The notes: generated by a model not told the origin, from the sequence alone. DNA of 25,942 nucleotides from Deltaproteobacteria bacterium (GCA_020444165.1 JAHLLK010000080.1:1-25942); one strand, 5' to 3'. Numbered from the stretch's first letter, positions 1-8,459 are shown. A program made the numbers and translations.

Positions 1-61
<61 letters not shown>

Positions 62-103
62 TACCATAATCATAGGGTAAAACCCCCGCCTTTTGCCGTT
101 CTT

Positions 104-119
104 TGGCAGCCATTTAGCC
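104..119 (+). promoter_or_regulatory. possible sigma-54-type promoter upstream of cheW
   Basis: The sequence TGGCAGCCATTTAGCC has the GG-N10-GC spacing of a -24/-12 element and matches most of the TGGCAC-N5-TTGCA consensus (TGGCA and the GC dinucleotide), with mismatches in the -12 half. It lies about 170 bases before cheW. Sigma-54 control of motility genes is common in deltaproteobacteria, but this is a single imperfect match found by eye. Confidence 0.22.
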
Positions 120-285
120 AAGTGAACGACTATCTATCGTCGCATCAGGGACTATTTCTGAAAAAATTCCGGACTTCCGGCATGAAAAACGCCTTTTCTG
201 ATGCGGCGTTCAAAATATTTCCAGATGTTGAATTGGTGAGAAATGGCGAAGGCCCAAACGCCGACCGTGCGCAAAGGAGGAAACC

Positions 286-801
286 ATGAAAAGTAAAACC
301 GAGCAACCTGTAGATAAAACAGCAAAAAGAACGCTGCCGAGGGAGGGTAAATATTTGACCTTCGCTCTGGGGGATGATGAGTTCGGTCTGGCCATTCAGG
401 AGGTAAAGGAAATCATCGGCATGATGCCGATTCGCAGTCTGCCCAGCGCCCCGGCGTTTATCAAGGGAGTCATCAACCTGAGAGGGCAGGTGATCCCGGT
501 ATTTGATTTACGGCTTCGCTTTGCTATGGAGCCGGTTTCCTATAATGAACGAACTTGTATTATCGTGGTCGAATTGAAAAGCGCCTCCAAACGCGTTTCC
601 ACAGGAGTGGTTGTGGATTCGGTGAATGACGTGACCAATATTCGTACGGAGCAGCTGGAACCCGCTCCATCTTTTAGTTTTGATTTAGATTCATCATACA
701 TCCAAGGCATAGCCAAAACGGGTGATGGGGTCAGAATTATACTGGATATTGAAAGGATATTTGGCAGGAAAGAATTGACCTACCTTGGCCAAGCAGCCTA
801 G
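286..801 (+). CDS. cheW: chemotaxis coupling protein CheW
   Basis: CheW is the cytoplasmic SH3-like adaptor that links chemoreceptor tips to the histidine kinase CheA. The 171-residue protein is a single CheW domain (about residues 22-165) after a short Lys/Thr-rich N-terminal tail. Typical family segments are visible: YLTFALGDDEFGLAIQEVKE near the start, then RSLPSAPAFIKGVINLRGQV, then IPVFDLRLRF. The start is well supported by AAGGAGG at 274-280, 5 bases before the ATG. The gene precedes an MCP in the same direction, so the pair probably forms a small chemosensory unit, but no CheA, CheR or CheB is in the window. Its DNA is AT-rich compared with genes further right (about 42% GC in 541-600). 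A CheV-like role is excluded because no receiver domain is present. Confidence 0.95.
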   Translation: MKSKTEQPVDKTAKRTLPREGKYLTFALGDDEFGLAIQEVKEIIGMMPIRSLPSAPAFIKGVINLRGQVIPVFDLRLRFAMEPVSYNERTCIIVVELKSASKRVSTGVVVDSVNDVTNIRTEQLEPAPSFSFDLDSSYIQGIAKTGDGVRIILDIERIFGRKELTYLGQAA

Positions 802-841
802 GAAATATATGGGAAATAGCTTCTGACGACTGGTCAACTGG

Positions 842-853
842 CCCATATATGGG
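842..853. promoter_or_regulatory. 12-bp perfect palindrome between cheW and mcp
   Basis: CCCATATATGGG is a perfect dyad. A related half, AATATATGGG, occurs at about 804-813. It could be an operator or part of a promoter region for the MCP; no regulator can be assigned. Confidence 0.25.
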
Positions 854-969
854 GAGTAATTATGATAATTCTCTTGCCAAAACCCTATTACTAATAATTT
901 TGTAACCCCGGATATAGGATGAGGCAGGACACTCAAAAACCGCAACCGTCATCAAGAGGAATCAGTAGT

Positions 970-2997
970 ATGGAAGCATTGAGAAGAATCAGCTTAAGGG
1001 TCAAATTGGGCTCTTTGGTTATCATAGCTCTGATAACCGCAGCAACCATTTACTTCTTTGGTGCTGTCGGTATGAACAGCATCAACGGTCAGCTAAATCT
1101 CCTGGTGGATAATTCGGCAGAAAAAGTCAAATTGGCCGCCCGAATCAATCAAGACCTGCTCGCCATACACCGAGCAGAGAAGAATGTAATATTACTCGAT
1201 AATGTACAGGATATGCGAGAGCAGATCGCAGATGCTGACAAGCAAAAAACTGAGATGATGGGTCGCTTGGCCAAACTTCAGACCTTGGCCAATCAGGACG
1301 AAAAGACTCAGTTGAACAATTTCAACTCCGCTTGGAACAGTTTTGAGGATGTACACAAAGAAGTTTTGAGGCTGGCGCAGTTGAATTCCAATGTTAGGGC
1401 CCGAAATCTTTCGGCCACTGAAGGGCGAGTGGCTGCTGATCGAGCCGAAAAGGCCATGAATGGATTGCTCGATAACGAGCGCAATCTCCAACAGAACCAG
1501 GCGGATCCTAAGGAAAATATGGGAGACCGCACGGTTTTGGCTTTGCAGATCATCCGGGATATGTTGGCTCTTCATCGCGCTGAGAAAAATATGGTATTGG
1601 CAACCAACGATAACGAAATGAAGCGATTGGCTCAAGTCATAGATGACTACAAGGCTTCCGTTACCGAAAGGAGCAAGGTGCTGGAAAAGTCCTTGTCGTC
1701 ATCTGAAATGAGTCAGTTCAACGAGTTCAAGAAAGCGTGGAATGACTTCCTGCAAATCGACGCCAAGGTACAGGAAGCTACCATGGAAAATGGTAACACC
1801 CTGGCGGTCAAGCTATCCATCAACAAAGGCCGGGAAAGGATGGACATGGCCCAGGGAATCATGCGCGGTTTGGTGAACACTTTGGACAAGTCCATGGAAA
1901 ACGACAAGAAAGACAGCGACGCGGTCTATAGTCAGGTCAGCAACTTGATGTTGGCCGTGGGCTTGGCGGGCGTCATTCTTTGCTTGTTGGTAGGAGTCAC
2001 GGTTACCCGCTCGGTATCAAATTCTCTGCGGGCCCTGTTCAAGGGCATGAAGCATTTCAGTTCCGCGGAACTTGGCGAAACCTCTAAAGTTTTCAATGAA
2101 GTTGTCTCCGGATTGAACAGCGGGGCAGATCAGGTGTCCAGCGCATCCGTTCAGGTGTCTTCCGCCTCTCAGGCCCTGGCGTCAGGCGCGGCCCAGCAAG
2201 CGGCCAGTGTAGAGGAAACCAGCAGTTCCTTGGAGGAGATCGCCTCCATGATCAGGCAGAACGCCGAAAACGCTTCCCAGGCCAACGACTTGTCGCACAA
2301 AGCGGCTGCCTCCATGTCTCAGCTCAACGAATCCATGAAGGAGATGTCGCAAGCCAGCCAGGAAACGGCCAAAATAGTTAAAACCATAGACGAGATAGCT
2401 TTCCAAACCAACCTGTTGGCCCTGAACGCTGCGGTGGAGGCCGCCCGGGCGGGAGAGGCTGGCGCCGGGTTTGCCGTAGTGGCCGAGGAAGTGCGCAACT
2501 TGGCCCAACGCGCCGCAGAGGCTGCCAAAAACACCACCACGCTCATCGAGGACATCGTGTGGCGGATAAAGGACGGCTCTGGTCGGGTCGAAGATGCCAG
2601 CGAGGACTTTGACCGCGTAACCAACTACGTGGCCATGATCGCCTCTGCTTCCCGCGAGCAGGCGCAGGGCGTGGAGCAGGTCAATAACGCCATGAGCGAG
2701 ATTGACAAAGTTGTCCAGCAAAGCGCCAGCAACTCCGAGGAATCCGCGGCTGCCTCGGAGGAGATGAACGCCCAGGCCATGGAACTGCGCGGCTTGGTGG
2801 GGCGTATGGTTGTCCTCTTGGAAGGAAACGGCTCCCACGCTCCCAGCAGGCGTTCCGACAAAACGAGTGTGGCCAAGGCTCCCCCGGAGGCCCTTCCTGC
2901 CCCGGGGATGCTCCGAGTGAAGGGGGATAAGGCGAGAAAAGGCTCTCCCTCGTCCGACCGGCTCCTGGCTCTGGAAGAGGATTTCCAAAACTTCTAG
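970..2997 (+). CDS. methyl-accepting chemotaxis protein with duplicated helical sensor
   Basis: This inner-membrane chemoreceptor should signal through CheW/CheA. From the ATG at 970 it has 675 residues. TM1 lies at about 12-33 and TM2 at about 325-346. Between them is a roughly 290-residue, mostly helical periplasmic domain in two similar halves: QDLLAIHRAEKN near residue 60 and RDMLALHRAEKN near 193. The signalling tip (EIAFQTNLLALNAAVEAARA, about 474-522) is canonical. The segment between TM2 and the signalling helices is only about 35 residues, shorter than a normal HAMP domain. The last five residues, DFQNF, fit the x-[HFYW]-x2-[HFYW] CheR/CheB docking pentapeptide, after a flexible tail of about 50 residues. 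I prefer 970 over the in-frame ATG at 919 because AGAGGA (954-959) lies 10 bases upstream. The ligand is unknown. Confidence 0.95.
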   Translation: MEALRRISLRVKLGSLVIIALITAATIYFFGAVGMNSINGQLNLLVDNSAEKVKLAARINQDLLAIHRAEKNVILLDNVQDMREQIADADKQKTEMMGRLAKLQTLANQDEKTQLNNFNSAWNSFEDVHKEVLRLAQLNSNVRARNLSATEGRVAADRAEKAMNGLLDNERNLQQNQADPKENMGDRTVLALQIIRDMLALHRAEKNMVLATNDNEMKRLAQVIDDYKASVTERSKVLEKSLSSSEMSQFNEFKKAWNDFLQIDAKVQEATMENGNTLAVKLSINKGRERMDMAQGIMRGLVNTLDKSMENDKKDSDAVYSQVSNLMLAVGLAGVILCLLVGVTVTRSVSNSLRALFKGMKHFSSAELGETSKVFNEVVSGLNSGADQVSSASVQVSSASQALASGAAQQAASVEETSSSLEEIASMIRQNAENASQANDLSHKAAASMSQLNESMKEMSQASQETAKIVKTIDEIAFQTNLLALNAAVEAARAGEAGAGFAVVAEEVRNLAQRAAEAAKNTTTLIEDIVWRIKDGSGRVEDASEDFDRVTNYVAMIASASREQAQGVEQVNNAMSEIDKVVQQSASNSEESAAASEEMNAQAMELRGLVGRMVVLLEGNGSHAPSRRSDKTSVAKAPPEALPAPGMLRVKGDKARKGSPSSDRLLALEEDFQNF

Positions 2998-3004
2998 ATC
3001 TTGC

Positions 3005-3030
3005 GGGGAGGGGTAGGAACACCCCTCCCC
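3005..3030 (+). terminator. GC-rich hairpin after mcp
   Basis: GGGGAGGGGT (3005-3014) and ACCCCTCCCC (3021-3030) form a perfect 10-bp stem with a 6-base loop, eight bases after the mcp stop codon. No T-run follows, so it may be an inefficient intrinsic terminator or a 3'-end stabiliser. Confidence 0.55.
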
Positions 3031-3087
3031 CGTCCCACCCGGCCAGAAAATGTCTTGCCTGGGCCCTGATTACGTCCCTCCGGGGGA

Positions 3088-5706
3088 ATGGCGGGCCGGG
3101 TTGCTAGCGGCCAATCCCCCGGGACCATTCGGTGCCCGCTACCCCTGCCCCCGCCACAGCGCCGGCGAATTCCAGCGCATGAGAGATGGACGGTGCGAAA
3201 AGCAACCCCCGAAGGCACAAGCCCGCAACCAGGCGGCTGGCGTGAGCCAACCCTATTGTTCCTTTTCCTGTTCTCGGGAGCTACCGGTCTGGTTTACGAG
3301 GTGGCCTGGGTCCGGCAATTCATGCAAGCCCTGGGGAGTTCCAACTATGCCGTTACCCTGGTCTTGACGGCTTTCATGACCGGGCTGGGGTTGGGCTCCT
3401 TGTTGCTGGGGGGCAGGGCCGATCTCCTGAGCGGACGTGGTTTGGCCCGCCTTTACGCCCTGGTGGAGGCAGGCATTGGGCTCTACGCCCTGTTGCTGCC
3501 GACCCTGCTGGATTGGGCGGAAAGGGCCTATGTGGCCTGCCATTTGGCTTGGGAACCCACCGGCTGGCTCCTCTCCGGTCTCAAATTGGGTCTTTATTTC
3601 CTGCTCCTGGTGGCGCCAACCACGCTAATGGGCGCGACCCTGCCCCTGTTGACGCGTTACCTAGCTAGGAGCCATGAGGCGATATCACTTAATATTTCGA
3701 GGTGTTACTCTGCCAACACTCTGGGGGCTATCCTGGGAGCCCTGGTAGCGGGCTATTATCTATTGTCCCATTGGGGGTTGGCCTGGACCACCAGGGGGGC
3801 CGCCGCCTTGAATCTGGCCCTGGCCGGAGCCTTTTGGTTGCTCCGTTTTCGCCAACCGCCCGCCGCCGGGCCGGACTCGACCCCTGGCATCTCGCTGCCG
3901 CGCCGCGGGGAGAGGGGTACCGTCGCCCCGGCCGCATTTCGGCGCGGGGAGCAATGGGCCACGTTGGGTGCCTTGGGGTTTTCGGGAGCGGCGGCCATGT
4001 TCTATGAAACCGCCTGGACCAGAACCTTGTCCATGGTGCTGGGGACCACCACCTACGCCTTCAGCACCATGTTGGCCACTTTCCTGATCGGTATCGCGCT
4101 GGGCAGTGCTGTCTATGGGAAATTACGCAAAAGCATTTCTCCGATCAGCCTTTTTTCCACCGCGCAGCTTTTGGTTTCGTTCACTGTCTTATTGGGGATT
4201 CCCCTGATGGAGAAACTGCCCTTTGCCTATCTCTCCCTGTATTCCCGCTGGGGGGAGACCTGGGAAAGTTTGCAGGTAGTCCGATTTTTCCTGGCTAGCG
4301 CGGTGATGATCGCCCCCACCTTGGCCATGGGCGTGCTTTTGCCGGCGGCCAGCGCCATCTGCATCGAGGAAACCGGGCACCTGGGACGGCGCTTGGGCCA
4401 AGTTTATGCTCTTAACACCTTGGGCAATGTGGTCGGGGCAGTGCTGGCCGGTATGGTGTTGATCCCCGGCCTGGGATTACAAAACACCATTATTTTAGGT
4501 GCGTTGCTCAATCTTGGCGCCGGCTTGGCCCCCTTGTGGGCCGGCCGCGCGGTCTGGTTCCGGCGTTGGGCCGGTTTGGCCGGGGCCGCTGCGATCTTGT
4601 CTCTGCTCGGGATGGTGGTTTCCCCCTGGTCGCCGCTGATCATGAACAGTGGGGTTTATGTTTACGCGGCCCGTTACCATAAAATGTTGCACCGTTACCA
4701 GGACGCGACCCAGCACAACGCGGACCTGCCTCTTTTGTCGGCTTGGGAGGTCTGGCGTCTGGCCATGGAGCAGTACCACCTCCTCTACTATCGCAACGGA
4801 CCAGTAGCTTCCGTGGCGGTAATGGAAAGGCCGGACGGAGTTCGCTTCTTAACCATAGATGGCAAAACCGACGCCAGTACCGGTGAAAGAAATGACATGC
4901 AGACCCAGGTGATGATGGGCCAATTGCCCCTTCTCCTGAGCCGGGGAATGGAACAGGTCCTGGTAGTGGGTCTGGGCAGCGGCGTGACCGTAGGTTCGGT
5001 CCTCACCCACCCGGTGGGCGCGGTGGATTGCGCCGAGATATCTCCGGCGGTGATAGATGCGGCCGCCTACTTTGCCGAAGCCAACCATCACGCGCTGGCC
5101 GATTCCCGCCTGCACATCATTGCCCGCGATGCCCGCGATCTATTATTGACCTCTGACCAGCTTTATGATGCCATAATTTCCCAGCCGTCCAACCCCTGGA
5201 TCCACGGAATCTCCCGCCTGTTCTCCCTGGAGTGGTACCGGATGGTGGAGGCCAGGCTCAAGAAGGGGGGAGTGTTTGCGCAATGGGTTCCCACCTATTT
5301 GATGTCCGAACGTGATTTGAAGATCATCATCAACACGGTGCGCACCGTTTTTCCCAACCTGAGCCTATGGTCTTCCGGATCCGTGGGGGATGTCATTTTG
5401 CTGGCGGTAAAGGGCGAGAACACGACGCGCGATGGGCCGCGTTGGCAAAGCTTGCTATCCCGCCGAGAGGTGCGCCGGGATCTTGAGCGAGTAGGGCTTG
5501 CACCGAGCAACCTGGTGCGGGATCTTTTCTTGATGGAGGGTGGCGAACTGGAGGACTATTTGGTCCGCGGCTCGGCCAAAGCCTTGCCTACCAACACGGA
5601 CAATCTATTGATTACCGAGTTTTCCACGCCCAAGCTCATGGCCCGCCCCGGCAGCCTGCGGACCGTGGTGGGCCTGGTGCGGCAAGGGGGTGGCCTGGCC
5701 CCGTAG
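3088..5706 (+). CDS. fused polytopic membrane / spermidine synthase-like protein
   Basis: About 872 residues. The N-terminal half is a polytopic membrane domain made of two related repeats. FSGATGLVYEVAWVR near residue 63 resembles FSGAAAMFYETAWTR near 297, and an APTxxMG...LP segment recurs in each half. The C-terminal part (about 570-800) is a Rossmann methyltransferase-like spermidine-synthase domain with the nucleotide loop VVGLGSGVTVGS near 625, then EISPAVIDAA, RDARDLLL and ISQPSNPWIHG near 695. This architecture is the 'fused MFS/spermidine synthase' family. Its members generally lack proven aminopropyltransferase activity, and the catalytic Asp of true spermidine synthases (DSSDP motif) is replaced here by Gln-Pro-Ser. 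The start is uncertain. Residues 1-50 are Pro/Arg-rich and unlike the family, and an in-frame GTG at 3193 is an alternative; neither has a strong ribosome site. The substrate is unknown. Confidence 0.85.
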   Translation: MAGRVASGQSPGTIRCPLPLPPPQRRRIPAHERWTVRKATPEGTSPQPGGWREPTLLFLFLFSGATGLVYEVAWVRQFMQALGSSNYAVTLVLTAFMTGLGLGSLLLGGRADLLSGRGLARLYALVEAGIGLYALLLPTLLDWAERAYVACHLAWEPTGWLLSGLKLGLYFLLLVAPTTLMGATLPLLTRYLARSHEAISLNISRCYSANTLGAILGALVAGYYLLSHWGLAWTTRGAAALNLALAGAFWLLRFRQPPAAGPDSTPGISLPRRGERGTVAPAAFRRGEQWATLGALGFSGAAAMFYETAWTRTLSMVLGTTTYAFSTMLATFLIGIALGSAVYGKLRKSISPISLFSTAQLLVSFTVLLGIPLMEKLPFAYLSLYSRWGETWESLQVVRFFLASAVMIAPTLAMGVLLPAASAICIEETGHLGRRLGQVYALNTLGNVVGAVLAGMVLIPGLGLQNTIILGALLNLGAGLAPLWAGRAVWFRRWAGLAGAAAILSLLGMVVSPWSPLIMNSGVYVYAARYHKMLHRYQDATQHNADLPLLSAWEVWRLAMEQYHLLYYRNGPVASVAVMERPDGVRFLTIDGKTDASTGERNDMQTQVMMGQLPLLLSRGMEQVLVVGLGSGVTVGSVLTHPVGAVDCAEISPAVIDAAAYFAEANHHALADSRLHIIARDARDLLLTSDQLYDAIISQPSNPWIHGISRLFSLEWYRMVEARLKKGGVFAQWVPTYLMSERDLKIIINTVRTVFPNLSLWSSGSVGDVILLAVKGENTTRDGPRWQSLLSRREVRRDLERVGLAPSNLVRDLFLMEGGELEDYLVRGSAKALPTNTDNLLITEFSTPKLMARPGSLRTVVGLVRQGGGLAP

Positions 5707-5805
5707 GCAAACCCTGCCAAGCCTGCTTGGGTTACCGATGCATCCAGGGAGGTAGCTCTTTAGATTGCCCGCTTGGGGGAAAGACTCCCCAGGCATGAGT
5801 TGCCC

Positions 5806-5829
5806 CCTGGGCCGGCCAGGATTTTACTT
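5806..5829 (+). terminator. possible weak intrinsic terminator
   Basis: CCTGG (5806-5810) pairs with CCAGG (5816-5820) around GCCGG, followed by ATTTTACTT. The stem is short but the T-rich tail is in the right place for ending transcription of the upstream membrane-protein gene. Confidence 0.35.
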
Positions 5830-6057
5830 AATAACCCCCGGCACTCGCCTGCATAATGGAGAAGAATCGCTCACCACAGGAAACCATTGCATGGCATTTT
5901 CTGGTAAACAATAGCTAAGGCAGCAGGTTGTCTCATTTTTTGGTGGTTTTTATGTCGCAATGTTCTCCTGCGATCCAGGGATGGCCTGCCGAATAATAAT
6001 CCCAAAAGGTTTGTTATTCGTAAGGCTTAGCAAAATATCGTGTTTGCCAAGCCGATC

Positions 6058-6086
6058 GTTGCCCAAGGCAGGGAGCCTTGGGCAAC
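6058..6086 (+). promoter_or_regulatory. strong leader hairpin before the glycoside hydrolase
   Basis: GTTGCCCAAGGC (6058-6069) and GCCTTGGGCAAC (6075-6086) form a perfect 12-bp stem with loop AGGGA. It ends 21 bases before the preferred ATG at 6108. With no T-run it is more likely a 5'-UTR structure affecting stability or translation than a terminator. It also makes an in-frame TTG at 6078, buried in the stem, an unlikely start. Confidence 0.5.
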
Positions 6087-6107
6087 ACTCCCCACAGAGA
6101 AGAACAC

Positions 6108-8321
6108 ATGCGGTTGCTTGGGGCGGAACAGCCTTTTGAACGCCATCTGGCCGCGGCCAAACAGGTTTTGGGGGACAACTGGCTGGGCGGTTACACCCGG
6201 CCGGCCCGGGGGCTATATCCCCACCAGTGGAACTGGGACTCGGCCTTCATTGCCATTGGGTATGCCAACTACCAGCCGGAGCGGGGCCGGCAGGAACTCC
6301 GGAGCCTGTTCCAGGCCCAATGGCCCAACGGCATGGTCCCCCACATCGTCTTCAACCCGGACGCCCTGGGCGATTATTTTCCGGAACCGGATTTCTGGCG
6401 CTGCCCCGCGGGGCGCCAGACCAGCGGCATCACCATGCCGCCGTTGCACAGCCTGGCCAGCCTGCACCTGCACCGGCTTGCCGGGGACGGCCGGGCCAGC
6501 CAGGGCTTCCTGGCCCAGATGTTTCCCAAGCTATACGCGGGGCTCAGCTATCTCTACCGCGAGCGCGACCCGGGGCGGGAAGGCCTGGTCTATATCCGCC
6601 ACCCCTGGGAGTCGGGGCGGGACAACGCCCCGGCCTGGGACCAGCCCCTGGCGGCCATCGACCTGGAACGAGGGGAACTGCCCCCTTATGCGCGCAAGGA
6701 CCTGGACCACGGGGTCTCCCCGGAACAGCGCCCCTCTGACGACGATTATGATCGCTACGTCTATTTGGTGGACCTGTTCCGGCGGCAGAATTACGATGAG
6801 CGGGCCATTTATGACCTCTGCCCTTTCCTGATTCAGGACATCGGCTTCAACTGCCTCCTGGCCCGGGAGGCCGCGGCCCTGGGCGAAATCGCCGGGATCT
6901 TGGGCCGGGATCGTGGCGAGCTGGACGAATGGACCGCCCAGACCCGCCGGGCCATCCAGGAAAAGCTCTGGTCCGAACGCCTGGGCCGTTTCGAGTCCTT
7001 TGACCTGCGGGCCGGCGCGCACCTGGACAGCCCCACGGCCATGGGCTTCCTGCCCCTGTTCGCCGGAGCGGTGGACCGCGGCCGGGCCCATATCCTCTAT
7101 GAACAAATGAACTCCGTGTCCTTTTGCGGCCTGCGCCAGGGCAATTGCTTCACCATCCCAGATTTCGACATGACCGACGAAAACTTCGACCAGGTGGAGT
7201 ATTGGCGGGGGCCGGTGTGGTTCAACATCAATTGGCTCCTGGCCCACGGGCTGGAGGACTACGGGTATTATTTCGAGGCCCAGATCCTCCGCAAGGACCT
7301 GTTGGAGCTGGCGGCCCGCGGGGGCTTTCGGGAATACTACGCGGCCTATCGGGGTCGCGGCCTGGGCTCCCAGGGGTTTTCCTGGAGCGCCGCCCTGTTT
7401 TTGGACACGCTTTATCGGTTCCGGCGCGGCTCGGACCTGGAACCTGCCAGCCTGCTTCCCCGGCCGGGGAAGGCACTGCGGGAGACCAGGGTGCTGAACC
7501 AGGGCCGTGCCGGGCGCCGGGCATCCGGGGAGACCGGAGTGGCCGAGGGCCTGGCCGCGGCCATGGCCCGGGTGGCGGAGGAGTTTTTCGACCCCGGGCG
7601 CGGCGGCCTGGACTACCCGGCCCTGGCGGACGCGGCTTCGTACCAAGCCCTGCGGCAAGCCCTGGCCCGGCTGCCCCGCCTGGACCCGGCCGGCCTGGGC
7701 CGCGGCCCCCGGGGGATGGCCCTTTGGCTGAACCTTTACAATTTTCTGGTTATCCAGGGAGTGATCGAGCTGGGTTTGTCCCACTCGGTCCTCGAGGCGC
7801 CGAACTTCTTCTCGCGTCTGGCCTGGCAGGTGGGGCTCCACCGGTTCAGCCTGCATGACATCCACCACGGAGTGCTGCGGGGGAACCGCCGCCCGCCGAG
7901 TGGCTGGCTGCCCCCTTTCTGGCCCTGGGACCCGCGTCGCAAGCTGAGCTTCCCTCGTTTGGATCCGCGGCTGCCTTTCGCCCTTTGCTGGGGGGCGCGC
8001 TCGGCGGCCAAAATCGGTTTTTACGTTGCCGGGGAGCTGGAAGGCCAACTGGAGCAAGCCGCCCAGTCCTATATCGCCTCCGAGGTGCTGGTCAACCCGG
8101 ACGAGGCGGTGGTGACCCTGGCCTACCTGTTCCAGTGGTATGAGCGGGATTTCGGCGGCCGGCAGGAGATGCTCCGGTTCGTGGCCGGTTACCTGCCCCC
8201 TGGCGAGCACCGGAGCTTCTTGCTGGACCACCTGCGAGAGGTGAAGGTGGAGTTCCTGTTCCACGATTGGCACTTGAACCAGCGCCGCGGCGCCAAAAAT
8301 CCCCGGGGCCCGCGCGCTTGA
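6108..8321 (+). CDS. MGH1/GH63-like glycoside hydrolase fused to a DUF547 domain
   Basis: About 737 residues. The N-terminal ~450 residues resemble (alpha/alpha)6-barrel glycosidases of the GH63 / MGH1-like group: LYPHQWNWDSAFIAIGYANY near residue 36, WPNGMVPHIVF near 71, TSGITMPPLHSLASLHL near 105 and EYWRGPVWFNINWLLAHGLE near 365. The Asp in NWDSAF and acidic residues near YWRGPVW are plausible catalytic or sugar-binding positions. After a linker the C-terminal ~240 residues look like DUF547: ALWLNLYNFLVIQGVIELG, then FSLHDIHHGVLRG, DPRLPFALCWGARSA, then VNPDEAVVTLAYLFQWYERDF. The usual DUF547 CGAxSCP element is altered to CWGARSAAK, losing the second Cys. No signal peptide is seen, so it is probably cytoplasmic. 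The substrate is unknown; mannosylglycerate- or glucosylglycerate-type or other alpha-glycosides are possible. AGAGAAG before the ATG at 6108 supports this start. Confidence 0.85.
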   Translation: MRLLGAEQPFERHLAAAKQVLGDNWLGGYTRPARGLYPHQWNWDSAFIAIGYANYQPERGRQELRSLFQAQWPNGMVPHIVFNPDALGDYFPEPDFWRCPAGRQTSGITMPPLHSLASLHLHRLAGDGRASQGFLAQMFPKLYAGLSYLYRERDPGREGLVYIRHPWESGRDNAPAWDQPLAAIDLERGELPPYARKDLDHGVSPEQRPSDDDYDRYVYLVDLFRRQNYDERAIYDLCPFLIQDIGFNCLLAREAAALGEIAGILGRDRGELDEWTAQTRRAIQEKLWSERLGRFESFDLRAGAHLDSPTAMGFLPLFAGAVDRGRAHILYEQMNSVSFCGLRQGNCFTIPDFDMTDENFDQVEYWRGPVWFNINWLLAHGLEDYGYYFEAQILRKDLLELAARGGFREYYAAYRGRGLGSQGFSWSAALFLDTLYRFRRGSDLEPASLLPRPGKALRETRVLNQGRAGRRASGETGVAEGLAAAMARVAEEFFDPGRGGLDYPALADAASYQALRQALARLPRLDPAGLGRGPRGMALWLNLYNFLVIQGVIELGLSHSVLEAPNFFSRLAWQVGLHRFSLHDIHHGVLRGNRRPPSGWLPPFWPWDPRRKLSFPRLDPRLPFALCWGARSAAKIGFYVAGELEGQLEQAAQSYIASEVLVNPDEAVVTLAYLFQWYERDFGGRQEMLRFVAGYLPPGEHRSFLLDHLREVKVEFLFHDWHLNQRRGAKNPRGPRA

Positions 8322-8322
8322 C

Positions 8323-8348
8323 CCCCGCTCTGGCGCGGCGCCAAGGGG
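8323..8348 (+). terminator. possible hairpin terminator after the glycoside hydrolase
   Basis: CCCC (8323-8326) and GGGG (8345-8348) flank TGGCG-CGG-CGCCA (8331-8343), giving an interrupted GC hairpin directly after the stop codon. There is no T-run, so its strength is doubtful. Confidence 0.3.
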
Positions 8349-8356
8349 CAATCACC

Positions 8357-8367
8357 TGAAAATTTCA
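8357..8367. promoter_or_regulatory. candidate operator 1 upstream of rpiR-type gene
   Basis: TGAAAATTTCA is a perfect 11-base dyad followed by TAA. A similar GAAA...TTTC dyad followed by ATAA occurs at 8434-8446. Both lie in the AT-rich region before a transcriptional regulator gene, where autoregulatory sites are expected. Confidence 0.3.
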
Positions 8368-8433
8368 TAACTATTTGATGACAAAATGCTTTCATGGATG
8401 AGGGCCGGGAAATGCCCTCGGTTTTGCCATCAA

Positions 8434-8446
8434 GAAAAAAATTTTC
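8434..8446. promoter_or_regulatory. candidate operator 2 upstream of rpiR-type gene
   Basis: GAAAAAAATTTTC is an inverted repeat (GAAAA/TTTTC around AAA) followed by ATAA, like the site at 8357. A third, partial copy (AAAAATTTTC, 8465-8474) overlaps the likely promoter, directly after TTGACA. Confidence 0.3.
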
Positions 8447-8459
8447 ATAAAAATAATAA

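Larger units (their letters stand above)
5707..6107. other. 401-base intergenic region
   Basis: No convincing gene is seen. It holds a small CCAAGC/GCTTGG dyad (5717-5730), a possible terminator (5806-5829), an AT-richer stretch (about 5830-6050) where the promoter of the next gene probably lies, and a strong leader hairpin (6058-6086). TTGTTA at 6010-6015 with AATATC 17 bases later is a weak promoter-like pair. Confidence 0.6.

Noticed and set aside
3088..5706. Genuine spermidine synthase (speE)
   Set aside because: The catalytic Asp motif is missing and the domain is fused to a large membrane region typical of a different, uncharacterised family.
6531..8351. 606-codon minus-strand open frame opposite the glycoside hydrolase
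   Set aside because: It is an antisense shadow of a gene with clear family motifs; the low-complexity Gly/Gln/Val/Pro-rich translation matches nothing I recognise.
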